From the NCBI RefSeq assembly GCF_038957035.1, contig NZ_CP152412.1:8800501-8864500 (forward strand): DNA of 64,000 nt, given 5' to 3'. The stretch is from Bradyrhizobium sp. B097. Lineage in GTDB: Bacteria > Pseudomonadota > Alphaproteobacteria > Rhizobiales > Xanthobacteraceae. Positions 54,025 through 63,890 of the stretch are shown in pieces. Position 1 is the first letter of the stretch. Each line of letters opens with the position of its first letter. Under the pieces are notes generated by a model. The model did not search any database. It was not told the origin of the DNA and was given only the letters and a program-made list of their open reading frames with translations. The position numbers and the translations under genes were made by a program.

Positions 54025-54750
54025 TCAGGCGTGATACTGGCCGCCGTTGATGGTCAGCGTCGAGCCGGTAATGAAGCCCGCCTCGTCAGCCGCGAGGAAG
54101 ACCACGGCGCGCGCGATCTCCTCGGGTTCGCCCAGCCGGTTGACCGGAATCTGCGGGATCACGTTCTTCTCGAGCACGTCCTTCGGCACCGCCTGCACCA
54201 TCTCGGTGTTGATGTAGCCCGGGCAGATCACGTTGACGGTGATGCCGCCCTTGGCGTTCTCCAGCGCGAGTGCCTTGGTGAAGCCGATGTCGCCGGCCTT
54301 CGCCGCGGAGTAGTTGACCTGGCCGAACTGGCCCTTCTGGCCGTTGATCGAGGAGATCGAGATGACGCGGCCGAACTTGCGGGCGCGCATGCCCTCGATC
54401 ACCGGGCGCGTCATGTTGAACAGCGAGCCGAGGTTGGTGTTGATCACGGCAGTCCACTGCTCCAGCGTCATCTTGTGGAATGCGGTATCCTTGGTGATAC
54501 CGGCATTGTTGACGAGCACGTCGACCGGGCCGAGATCAGCCTCGACCTGCTTCACGCCGGCCGCGCAGGCGTCGAACGATGCAACGTCCCACTTGTAGAC
54601 CGGGATGCCGCTCTCCGCCTTGAACTTCTCCGCCGCGGCGTCGTTGCCGGCGTAGCTCGCCGCCACCCTGTAGCCCGCCGCTTTCAGCGCCTTGCTGATT
54701 GCAGCTCCAATGCCCCGCGTTCCGCCCGTCACCAATGCAACACGTGCCAT
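54025..54750 (-). CDS. phaB: Acetoacetyl-CoA reductase
   Basis: 241 residues, short-chain dehydrogenase family. PhaB reduces acetoacetyl-CoA to (R)-3-hydroxybutyryl-CoA for polyhydroxybutyrate. NADPH motif VALVTGGTRGIGAAISKALK, NNAGITKD, catalytic Ser in ISISSINGQKGQFGQVNYSA and the Tyr-x-x-x-Lys within YSAAKAG; the tail FITGSTLTINGGQYHA is typical of PhaB. Located beside phaA and phaR. Confidence 0.96.
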   Translation of the reverse strand: MARVALVTGGTRGIGAAISKALKAAGYRVAASYAGNDAAAEKFKAESGIPVYKWDVASFDACAAGVKQVEADLGPVDVLVNNAGITKDTAFHKMTLEQWTAVINTNLGSLFNMTRPVIEGMRARKFGRVISISSINGQKGQFGQVNYSAAKAGDIGFTKALALENAKGGITVNVICPGYINTEMVQAVPKDVLEKNVIPQIPVNRLGEPEEIARAVVFLAADEAGFITGSTLTINGGQYHA

Positions 54751-54864
54751 GTCCGTCTCCTCCTTGGCCGTCTTTTATAACCGGATCACTCCAGTCTTCG
54801 CACTCACTCAACAAAGCGCGATGAGATTGGGCTCAATCGTCATCGCGCTTTAGCTCCCCTTTTT

Positions 54865-54913
54865 GAGCATGATCCTTTCGGAAAACCGCTTCACACTTTT
54901 CCGGACCATGCTC
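54865..54913. repeat. Short palindromic repeat, 'GAGCATGATC' family, copy 3
   Basis: GAGCATGATCCTTTCGGAAA and CACTTTTCCGGACCATGCTC. Lies between phaB and phaA just before the phaA terminator. Confidence 0.75.
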
Positions 54914-54918
54914 TCGAA

Positions 54919-54950
54919 ACAAAAATGCCCGGCACAAAGCCGGGCATCTT
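54919..54950 (-). terminator. Rho-independent terminator of phaA
   Basis: On the minus strand ATGCCCGGC-TTTGT-GCCGGGCAT runs into TTTTTG. The plus strand side also ends CTTTTCT, so it can act in both directions. Confidence 0.75.
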
Positions 54951-55018
54951 TTCTATCAGCTCGCGCCGTGGTTGACAGATGATCTTTTCATCACCTAACC
55001 GACCTCGCTGCCTTTTGT

Positions 55019-56510
<1,492 letters not shown>

Positions 56511-57101
56511 ATGGCAAAATCTGAACAACCGACCACGATCAAGAAATACGCGAACCGGCGGCTCTATAATACCGGTACGAGCACCTATGTGACGCTCGAG
56601 GATCTCGCGGCGATGGTGAAGGAAGGCGAGGACTTCCTCGTTTATGACGCCAAGACCGGCGACGACATCACCCGCTCCGTGCTTGCGCAGATCATCTTCG
56701 AGCAGGAGAACAAGGCCGGGCAGAACCTGCTGCCGACCACCTTCCTGCGCCAGCTGATCCGGTTCTACGGCGACAGCATGCAGATGGTGGTGCCGAAATA
56801 TCTCGAGCAGTCGATCGATACGCTGACCCGGGAACAGGAGAGATTCCGCAAGCAGATCGCGGGCGCCCTGAGCGGGACGCCGTTTGCGCCCCTGGAAGAA
56901 CAGGTCCGCCGCAACATGGAGCTGTTCCAGCAGACCTTCTCGATGTTCAAGCCGTTCGTGCCGCAGCGCGGCGGCACTGAAGCCGAGAAGGCGCCGGAGC
57001 CCGCGGCCGACGACGGCAACATCGACGACCTTCGCCGCCAGATGAAGGACATGCAGGAACGCCTCGAGCGCATGTCGCAGCCGGCGAAGAAGGACGAGTA
57101 G
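56511..57101 (+). CDS. phaR: Polyhydroxyalkanoate synthesis repressor PhaR
   Basis: 196 residues. The conserved N-terminal DNA-binding domain starts TTIKKYANRRLYNTGTSTYV then TLEDLAAMVKEGEDFLVYDA, followed by TRSVLAQIIFEQENK and a PHB_acc middle (FLRQLIRFYGDSMQMVVPKY). The C terminus is a coiled coil (DLRRQMKDMQERLERMSQPA). PhaR binds both PHB granules and the promoters of phasin genes. Divergent from phaA. Confidence 0.95.
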   Translation: MAKSEQPTTIKKYANRRLYNTGTSTYVTLEDLAAMVKEGEDFLVYDAKTGDDITRSVLAQIIFEQENKAGQNLLPTTFLRQLIRFYGDSMQMVVPKYLEQSIDTLTREQERFRKQIAGALSGTPFAPLEEQVRRNMELFQQTFSMFKPFVPQRGGTEAEKAPEPAADDGNIDDLRRQMKDMQERLERMSQPAKKDE

Positions 57102-57135
57102 GCGTAGCGTCGCGCGGCGCGTTCAGCTTTGTGAT

Positions 57136-57180
57136 CCGTCACCCCCGCGCAAAGGCGAAGCCTTTGCGCGGGGGTGACGG
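57136..57180. terminator. Strong hairpin downstream of phaR
   Basis: CCGTCACCCCCGCGCAAAGGC-GAA-GCCTTTGCGCGGG and GGTGACGG form a perfect 21-bp stem with a three-base loop. There is no T run, so it may be a palindromic repeat that also stops transcription. Confidence 0.65.
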
Positions 57181-57200
57181 ATCTATAGTGGCGCGTCGTC

Positions 57201-57296
57201 CTAGCCGGCGGCTGACACGGCCTTCTCTGCCGGCGCGTTCCACGGCCGGACCGACATCACTTCGCGAATTGCTGACGGCGGCACCTTTGGCCGGCG
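57201..57296 (-). other. Open, coding-like tail in frame after the stop of the AraC-FmdA fusion
   Basis: Right after the fusion's TGA the same frame stays open for 31 codons with GC-rich third positions, reading RRPKVPPSAIREVMSV then RPWNAPAEKAVSAAG, stop TAG at 57201. The last 15 residues are almost those of the EAL protein end at 61682 (RPWNAPAEKVVPAAG), and the DNA matches with one change over about 29 bases. It is a gene remnant or a lost C-terminal extension. Confidence 0.5.
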
Positions 57297-59654
57297 TCAG
57301 GCGCCGCCAAACATGCTCTTGCGCACGATCGCGTGCACGCCCCAATTGCCGTCGGCAACCTGCGTGACGCCGAAATCGACGCCGAGCGAGATCAGCGCCA
57401 ATGCCTCGTCCTCGCTCAGGCGATAACATTCCATCAGGAATTTGCGCGTCGCCCGAAACGCATTGCGCAGCGCGAGATCGACCGACGAACGCTGGTAGAT
57501 TTCCGACTGCGCGTTGCGCCCGAGCTCGCGCAGATAATTGCCGTAGCTGAAGCCGTGCAGGATCCACTCGTCCGGTGTTTCCAAGAGCGGGTGCGCCAGT
57601 CCCTCGACATGCGGCTTGGTTTCCTTGCCGCTCTTGTGCACGACGAAGCGAAACTGGCCGGTGAGCGATAGCTCGAGCGCGGTGCCGTTGACCTCGCCGT
57701 CGCCTTGCGCGAAATGCGGATCGCCGATCGAGAACAATGCCCCCGGCACGGCGACCGGCAGATAGAGCGTGGTGCCCTTGGTAGCGCGCCAATTGTCGAC
57801 ATTGCCGCCGAAATAGCCGGGCGGAATCGAATCGATGATGTCGGATTCGCGCGGCGCCACCGCCATGAAGCCGAAATGCAATCGCGCCGGAATCCGCACG
57901 CCGGCGAGCACGCCGGGCTGCTTCTCGATGGTGGCGTGATCCACCGGCACGCCCGGATAATCCATCGTCTCGTGGCGCACGCCGAACGGATCGGTCTGCG
58001 GCGTCCAGCGATAGGAATAGACAGCCTGCGCCCATTCCGCGCGCGCATCCGTCTCGAAGATCGTGATGGTCTCGCGCTTGGCCGGCGGCTCGATCAGATC
58101 GTTGTACTGAAAGCCCCACCAGGCCGCGGCATTGCTGCCGAACGACTTGCCGGCGAACGCCGGATTGGCCGAGGGCCGCGGCCAGATGTCGAGGATCTGC
58201 ACCTCGAGCACGTCGCCCGGCTCCGCGCCGCAAACATGGATCGGGCCGGTGCAGATGTGCACGCCGAACCCTTCGCCGGCGCCACGGCCGAAGATCGAAC
58301 CGTCCATCGGGCCCGCGCCACGCCGTTCGACCGACTTGCCGTCGGCAGTCCAGTGAAACACGCTCTCGGCGCCGGGATCGCCCTTGATCATGCGCTCGTA
58401 GTCATCGAAGGCGTGCTGGGTCAGCGTCTCGATCGTCACCAGCGCGCCCGACTGCACGCTCATGACAGGTGGAATGGCGCGGCTGAGATAGCCCCAATGG
58501 GCGGTCTCGCGGGATACCTTGAGATGGTGATGTGACGCGCCCCACCCTTCCGGCGTCGTCGTGGGCGAGTCAACCGGAAGAGCCGGCTCTAGCTGCGCAA
58601 CGGTTTCGCGCGCCGCTGGACTCGGTGCGAGCCGCAACACCGTTGCGGTGCCGCGCGCCAGTCGCGGCCGGCCGCGCGTCCGCTCGGCCTCGGCATCGCG
58701 CGGCACAGCCTTGCGGAAGTCGCGCGGCGAGGTGCCGTAGGTCGCGCTGAACATGCGGCTGAAATGCGCCTGATCGGTGAAGCCCCAGCGGTAGCTGATT
58801 TCGGCGATGCGCTGGTCGGCATAGTTCGGATCGATCAGATCGTTGCAGCAGCGCTCCAGCCGCCGCTCGCGCACATAGGCCGAGAAGGTCGTGCTCTGCC
58901 GCTCGAACAGCCGTTGCAGATAGCGCTGCGACAGCCCCTCCTGGCGCGCGATGTCGGCGATGGTGAGACTTGCATTGCCGAGCTGGGCCTCGATCGCGGC
59001 ATCGACACGCCTTAAGTGGCCGGCCTGGACCTGTGTCATCGTCTCGGCGTCGAGCCGGGTCTCGCCGAGCAGCGCGCCGGCGACGAGCTCGGTGATCGCG
59101 ACCTCAGCGGTGGCGAGATCGGCCTTGTCCAGGATCGCGAAATTGCCGCCCAATGTCCGCATCACCGGACGGACGGAAGCGGCGGCGATCGTCGCGCCGA
59201 GCACGGCCGGCAAGCGCAGGCGATTGTGGCCGAGCCGGCCAAGCAGACGCTCGCGCGGCAGTTCGAGCAGCAGGATCTCGAAATCCTCGCGCAACGTCAT
59301 GCGCCAGGGCGGTTGCAGGTCGCACACCGAAATGTCGTTGTCGGCGAACTCGCAACTGCGTTGGCCCGACGTGATGCTGCCGCGGCCGTAAGCATGGAAG
59401 ATGATGGCGACCCGCGCCGGGGCCGCCGGTGATGCCGCATGACCGTTGCAGATGATCTGCTGCTCGGTGGAACGCAGCAGCACAAGCTGCCCGCCGCTCG
59501 TCGAGCGCTTCGCGGTCAATTCACCGAACTGGAATTGGCCCGTCTCCGGCAATTCGCAATCGAGCTGCAATCCGGCCAGCGCCTCGCGCCAGACCTCCCG
59601 CCGGTTTTGCCGCGGGATCGCATCGACCGAAACCCGATAGGTCGTCGCGACCAT
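57297..59654 (-). CDS. AraC-type regulator fused to acetamidase/formamidase (FmdA/AmdA)
   Basis: 785 residues in one uninterrupted frame. Residues about 20-190 are an AraC-binding-like sensor (AraC_binding_2 type; VWREALAGLQLDCELPETGQ, FQFGELTAKR); 218-315 the double HTH (SLTIADIARQEGLSQRYLQR, then AEISYRWGFTDQAHFSRMFS and YGTSPRDFRKA); 316-375 a disordered Arg/Pro linker; 376-785 a full acetamidase/formamidase domain with RGAGPMDGSIFGRGAGEGFG, HICTGPIHVCGAEPGDVLEV and the metal/catalytic segment GDPHFAQGDGEVNGTALE (644-661). No signal peptide, so cytosolic. ATG 59654 has GGAGG four bases upstream. It is divergent from a stand-alone FmdA. Confidence 0.9.
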   Translation of the reverse strand: MVATTYRVSVDAIPRQNRREVWREALAGLQLDCELPETGQFQFGELTAKRSTSGGQLVLLRSTEQQIICNGHAASPAAPARVAIIFHAYGRGSITSGQRSCEFADNDISVCDLQPPWRMTLREDFEILLLELPRERLLGRLGHNRLRLPAVLGATIAAASVRPVMRTLGGNFAILDKADLATAEVAITELVAGALLGETRLDAETMTQVQAGHLRRVDAAIEAQLGNASLTIADIARQEGLSQRYLQRLFERQSTTFSAYVRERRLERCCNDLIDPNYADQRIAEISYRWGFTDQAHFSRMFSATYGTSPRDFRKAVPRDAEAERTRGRPRLARGTATVLRLAPSPAARETVAQLEPALPVDSPTTTPEGWGASHHHLKVSRETAHWGYLSRAIPPVMSVQSGALVTIETLTQHAFDDYERMIKGDPGAESVFHWTADGKSVERRGAGPMDGSIFGRGAGEGFGVHICTGPIHVCGAEPGDVLEVQILDIWPRPSANPAFAGKSFGSNAAAWWGFQYNDLIEPPAKRETITIFETDARAEWAQAVYSYRWTPQTDPFGVRHETMDYPGVPVDHATIEKQPGVLAGVRIPARLHFGFMAVAPRESDIIDSIPPGYFGGNVDNWRATKGTTLYLPVAVPGALFSIGDPHFAQGDGEVNGTALELSLTGQFRFVVHKSGKETKPHVEGLAHPLLETPDEWILHGFSYGNYLRELGRNAQSEIYQRSSVDLALRNAFRATRKFLMECYRLSEDEALALISLGVDFGVTQVADGNWGVHAIVRKSMFGGA

Positions 59655-60037
59655 CACCCCTCCAGGCCAAGCTCCGCAGCCTTCAAGTCACGGAGCCGTG
59701 AAGGCAGCGTGCACCGATTGCAGGAAGGCGGCAAGCGTGTTGCGGCGGCACGGATTGCCCAGCCTTCGTGCAATGAATGGTCGCGGCCGCTCTCTCGCGG
59801 CAGAGCAATCCCCCGCGAACGCAGTGCAACTTGATCGAATGCGTCCAAATTCTTGACCGTGCCGGCCATGCCGCGATGCGAAGGCGGCCGCCGCAGATGC
59901 TCTGCACGCCTGTGCGCATGCTTTCGCGCTGCGAGGAGCACAAGCGCGCCTACAAATTATTGGGCGCGCCCGGTCATGTCGGAGTGGCGCGGCGCCATGC
60001 ACTCTCACCCGCACTTCGATCCAAGGGAGAATTTAGG
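59655..60037. promoter_or_regulatory. Divergent control region between the AraC-FmdA fusion and FmdA
   Basis: 383 bases without a good reading frame. Three direct GTGCA motifs (GTGCACCGATTG at 59709, GTGCAATGAATG at 59768, GTGCAACTTGATC at 59824) are spaced 59 and 56 bases apart, a possible set of AraC-type half sites on one face. TTGACC near 59853 could be a -35 for the FmdA gene. All assignments are tentative. Confidence 0.35.
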
Positions 60038-61492
60038 ATGTGCGCAGGTGACGACAAGAACTGCCCGGACTTCGAATTGCATCATCGCCAGTTCAAGGAG
60101 ACGCTCGACCGGGAACGCCGCTCGTTCCTGCGCTCGAGCTTCGCGGCGGCGGGCGGTGCGGCGGCGATGACCGCCGGCGGCATCTCGCTGGTGACGCCGA
60201 AGATGGCGGCTGCCGCCGAGAAGCATCAGCCGGCGCAGCGCGCCTATCACCATTTGCCGGCCAACGCCGACACCGTGCATTGGGGCTATTTCAGCAAGAC
60301 GCTGAAGCCGCGCGTCGAGATCAATTCCGGCGACTTCATCACGATCGAGGCGCTGACGCACCACGCCAATGACGATGCCGAGCGCATGGTGAAGGGCGAT
60401 CCCGGCGTCGAGAGCGTGTATCTCTGGACCAAGGAGAAGAAGGGCGTGAACCGGCGCGGCGCCGGCCCGATGGATGCTTCGCTGTTCGGACGCGGTGCGG
60501 GCGAAGGCCTCGGCGTGCATATCTGTACCGGGCCGGTGTTCGTGCGCGGCGCCGAGGAAGGCGACGTACTCGAGCTGCGCATCATCGACGTGGCGCCGCG
60601 GCCCTGCGCCAATCCGAAATATTCCGGCAAGGCGTTCGGCAGCAACGCTGCGGCATCCTGGGGCTTCCACTACAAGGATCTGCTCACCGAGCCCAAGCCG
60701 CGCGAGGTCGTTACCATCTACGAGGTCGACGCCACAGGCGAACGCAACTGGGCGCGCGCCGTCTACAATTTCACCTGGACGCCGCAGACCGATCCGTCCG
60801 GCGTGGTGCACAAGACCATCGATTATCCCGGCGTGCCGGTCGATCATTCGACGGTCAAGGAGAACCACGGCATCCTGAAGAACGTGCGCATCCCGGTGCG
60901 TCCGCATTTCGGCGTGATCGGGCTCGCACCCAAGGAGGCCGAGTTCGTCGATTCGATCCCGCCGAGCTACACCGGCGGCAACATCGACAATTGGCGGATC
61001 GGCAAGGGCGCCACGATGTATTATCCGGTCGCGGTCGAGGGCGGGCTGCTCTCGGTCGGCGATTCCCACGCCTCGCAGGGCGATTCCGAACTGTGCGGCA
61101 CGGCGATCGAATGCTCGCTCAACGGCACCTTCCAGATCATCCTGCACAAGAAGGCGGACCTCGCCGGCACGGCGCTGGAAGCGCTCGACTATCCGATGCT
61201 GGAGACCCAGGACGAATGGCTGGTGCACGGCTTCAGCTTCGCCAATTATCTCAGCGAGCTCGGCTCCGGCGCGCAGACCGATATCTACAAGAAGTCGTCG
61301 GTCGACCTCGCTTTGCGCGATGCCTTCCGCAAGATGCGCAAATTCCTGATGACGACGAAGAAGCTGACCGAGGACGAGGCGATCTCGCTGATCTCGCTCG
61401 GCGTCGATTTCGGCGTCACCCAGGTGGTCGACGGCAATTGGGGCGTCCATGCGGTGATCCGCAAGGACATCTTCGCCGGCGGCGACAGCTGA
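60038..61492 (+). CDS. Tat-exported acetamidase/formamidase
   Basis: 484 residues. A twin-arginine signal (DRERRSFLRSSFAAAGGAAA, Arg 27-28) precedes a full FmdA/AmdA domain that hydrolyses formamide/acetamide to ammonia and acid. Conserved segments: RGAGPMDASLFGRGAGEGLG, HICTGPVFVRGAEEGDVLEL, the metal/catalytic GDSHASQGDSELCGTAIE (341-358) and GVDFGVTQVVDGNWGVHAVI. By eye it is closely similar along its whole length to the enzyme half of the divergent fusion. ATG 60038 has GGGAGA upstream. Most FmdA enzymes are cytosolic, so an exported form is unusual. Confidence 0.9.
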   Translation: MCAGDDKNCPDFELHHRQFKETLDRERRSFLRSSFAAAGGAAAMTAGGISLVTPKMAAAAEKHQPAQRAYHHLPANADTVHWGYFSKTLKPRVEINSGDFITIEALTHHANDDAERMVKGDPGVESVYLWTKEKKGVNRRGAGPMDASLFGRGAGEGLGVHICTGPVFVRGAEEGDVLELRIIDVAPRPCANPKYSGKAFGSNAAASWGFHYKDLLTEPKPREVVTIYEVDATGERNWARAVYNFTWTPQTDPSGVVHKTIDYPGVPVDHSTVKENHGILKNVRIPVRPHFGVIGLAPKEAEFVDSIPPSYTGGNIDNWRIGKGATMYYPVAVEGGLLSVGDSHASQGDSELCGTAIECSLNGTFQIILHKKADLAGTALEALDYPMLETQDEWLVHGFSFANYLSELGSGAQTDIYKKSSVDLALRDAFRKMRKFLMTTKKLTEDEAISLISLGVDFGVTQVVDGNWGVHAVIRKDIFAGGDS

Positions 61493-61535
61493 CGAAGTAC
61501 GAGTAGGCGTTCTAATTCGCCCTACTCACCCCATC

Positions 61536-61654
61536 GTCGCCCCGGCGAAAGCCGGGGCCCATAACCACAAATGTCGGTTGTCTGACGCAAGCGTCTGCCA
61601 GATCGCCTCATCGAGAAGCCGCGGCGTATGGGTCCCGGCTTTCGCCGGGACGAC
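61536..61654. repeat. Large palindromic element, 'GTCGTCCCTGC' family, diverged
   Basis: Left arm GTCGCCCCGGCGAAAGCCGG with GGCCCATAACCACA; right arm CGCGGCGTATGGGTCCCGGC with TTTCGCCGGGACGAC. Left 'CATAACCAC', right 'CATACGCCGCGG'. Here both terminal hairpins have changed together from CTGC...GCAG to CGGC...GCCG. It lies between FmdA and the converging EAL gene. Confidence 0.85.
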
Positions 61655-61681
61655 ACCGTTAGCTTGGCCAGCGTCAGTGAA

Positions 61682-63400
61682 TCACCCCGCAGCCGGCACA
61701 ACCTTCTCCGCCGGCGCGTTCCACGGCCGGTCCGGCGAGGCGAGGCCGATCAGGCGGCCCTGGATGAAGTCGCAGCCCCATTCGCGCAGCATCACGGCGG
61801 CTTCTTCGTCCTGCACCCATTCGGCGACGGTCTTGATTTCAAGGCGGCGCGCGAGATCGATCAGCGTCTGCACGAAGGCGCGGTCGTCGGCCGAACGCAC
61901 GATGTTCTGCACGAAGGCGCCGTCGATTTTGACAATGTCGACGCCAAGCTTGCGCAAATTGCGGAACGAGGTGTAGCCGGCGCCGAAATCGTCGATCGCG
62001 ATCCGGCTGCCGAAATTCTTCAGTCGCGTGACGAAGCCGCGGACGTCGTCGATATCCTGGATCGCGACCGTCTCGGTGATCTCGACGATCAGCCGCTCGC
62101 CGACGCCGGGATGCGCGTGCATCAGCGATTCGATGGTGGCCCACCAGTCCGGATCCATCGTGGTGTCTGGCGAGATGTTGAGGCTGAGCTGCACGCCAGG
62201 GGCTGAGGCGAGCTCGGCGATCGCAAGCTCCAGTACGCGATGATCGACCATCCGGATCAGGCCGAGCCGCTCGGCGACCGGCACGATGTCAGGCGCGAGC
62301 AGCGCCCTGCCGTCCTCCTGCTCCATGCGGACCAGGCACTCGTAGAACGAAGGCTGCCGCGAGCGCGCATCGACCACCGGCTCGAAGCCGATCACGATGC
62401 GGCGCTCGTTCAGCGCGGTGACGATCTCGTCGGTGACGCGGATGTTGACGCGGCGCTGGGCGTCGCGCTCGACATTCGGCTTCCACAGCGCGAACGATCC
62501 GGCGCGGCGGCTCTTGGCGGCGTCCAGCGTCTCCTGGGCGCGATTGACCGCCTCCTCGGCCGACTTCGCATGGCGCGGGATGGTGACGGCGCCGATCGAG
62601 ACCGTTACCGACACCGGGCCGGACCTGGTCGGCACCACCTCGTCGCGCACCGCGGCGAGGAAGCGTTCGGCGGCGACGTTGGTGTCGTCGACGGTGCAGT
62701 TGCGCAGGATCAGCCCGAACTTGTTGCCGGAGAAGCGGCCGAGCATGTCGCCGCTGCGCAGCCGCGCACGAATCCGTTTCGCCACCTCGGCGATGACGGC
62801 GTCCGCGACATCGAAGCCGAAGGCATCGTTGACCCGCGCCAGATGATCGATGCCGATCAGCATGAAGGCACAGGAGGTGCGGAAGCGTGCGCACTCCTCG
62901 ATGGTCTCGGCGAGCGAGGCGATTAGATGGGTGCGGTTGAGCTCGTTGGTCAGCGGATCGTGCCGCGACAGCTTCACGAGTTGCTCGTCGCGGGCGTGCC
63001 GCTCATTGTTGATGCGGACGACGCCCTGCACGCGCGCCGGCCTGCCGTCGGCGCCGGCAAACCAGCAGCCGGTCTCCTCGATCCAGATCAACGGCGCTGA
63101 GGTGACGGCCCGCACGCCGTATTCGATCCGGTAGGGAACGCCCTCCCCGCTCCGCGCCGTTCCAGTCTGGCCGAGCGCATCTGATCGAACCGAGCGCATT
63201 GGCTCGATCAGCTTTGCAAGCTCGGTGCCGCTCGCAAGCGCAGCGACCGGAATGTCCGGGAAGACCGTCGCCACATTGTCGCTCCAGGCAATCGCATCCG
63301 TCGCCAAGTCCCAGGCGAATGTCGCTTGGCCGAGCGAGGCGAGGATGCTGGCAGCTGGCGGGACAGGGAGCATCGAACATGTCTCGATTTGGGACGGCAC
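61682..63400 (-). CDS. PAS-GGDEF(degenerate)-EAL protein, probable c-di-GMP phosphodiesterase
   Basis: 572 residues. N-terminal PAS-like region (about 20-130; ASLGQATFAWDLATDAIAWS), a GGDEF-fold domain (140-300) whose signature is degenerated (LGRFSGNKFGLILRN in place of GGDEF), and an EAL domain (320-560) that keeps the catalytic set: ECL for EAL, LSLNISPDTT, IVEITETVAIQDIDD, IAIDDFGAGYTSFRNL, VKIDGAFVQN, TVAEWVQDEE and QGRLIG. It therefore should not make c-di-GMP but may degrade it. Start GTG 63400 or ATG 63373. It converges on FmdA. Confidence 0.88.
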   Translation of the reverse strand: MPSQIETCSMLPVPPAASILASLGQATFAWDLATDAIAWSDNVATVFPDIPVAALASGTELAKLIEPMRSVRSDALGQTGTARSGEGVPYRIEYGVRAVTSAPLIWIEETGCWFAGADGRPARVQGVVRINNERHARDEQLVKLSRHDPLTNELNRTHLIASLAETIEECARFRTSCAFMLIGIDHLARVNDAFGFDVADAVIAEVAKRIRARLRSGDMLGRFSGNKFGLILRNCTVDDTNVAAERFLAAVRDEVVPTRSGPVSVTVSIGAVTIPRHAKSAEEAVNRAQETLDAAKSRRAGSFALWKPNVERDAQRRVNIRVTDEIVTALNERRIVIGFEPVVDARSRQPSFYECLVRMEQEDGRALLAPDIVPVAERLGLIRMVDHRVLELAIAELASAPGVQLSLNISPDTTMDPDWWATIESLMHAHPGVGERLIVEITETVAIQDIDDVRGFVTRLKNFGSRIAIDDFGAGYTSFRNLRKLGVDIVKIDGAFVQNIVRSADDRAFVQTLIDLARRLEIKTVAEWVQDEEAAVMLREWGCDFIQGRLIGLASPDRPWNAPAEKVVPAAG

Positions 63401-63593
63401 CCGGTGATTCTATTACACTCTCAAGATAGTGGTTCCGGTGAATCCAACGCTAGGAGAACTTGATAAATAATCTGGAAACCACGTTTTCGACTGCCGCGGA
63501 ACGAACTGGGGATGGCGGGCATGACCCTTGCCATGAGGGTGTTGCAGAGGGACGCAACGTCCCAAATGATGACGCTCCAACGGGTCGCAGGCG

Positions 63594-63890
63594 ATGCGCG
63601 ATATCGATCAATCAGAAGTCCAATCAGGGATCTTGGACGGCGAGTTCACCGAGACGGCCGGGGCGACCGGCACGGCTCTGGTGCCGCTGGCCGCGACCAC
63701 GCATTGGGCGCCCAAGATCCCGCTGGCGCATGCCGATCCTTCGTTTGTGGCCCATCTGATCGCCACCGCCGCCCACGAGCCGCAGACCTGCGGGCAGCGG
63801 CGTGGGTCAATGGCCGACGCGCAGAGCGCCTACGGCCCGCATCTCGACGAACGCCGCAGCGTCGCGCGGCGGACCAGGCAAATCATCTAA
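63594..63890 (+). CDS. Small conserved rhizobial protein
   Basis: 98 residues: acidic N terminus (MRDIDQSEVQSGILDGEFTE), a linker, and a conserved-looking block WAPKIPLAHADPSFVAHLIA then TAAHEPQTCGQRRGSMADAQ, SAYGP. The pattern F-x-x-H-L-I-A-T-x5-PQT...RR...A-x-x-A-Y is a recurrent small-protein signature in rhizobial genomes, usually annotated hypothetical. No transmembrane or signal segment. Divergent from the EAL gene. The 110 bases after it show nothing further. Confidence 0.6.
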   Translation: MRDIDQSEVQSGILDGEFTETAGATGTALVPLAATTHWAPKIPLAHADPSFVAHLIATAAHEPQTCGQRRGSMADAQSAYGPHLDERRSVARRTRQII

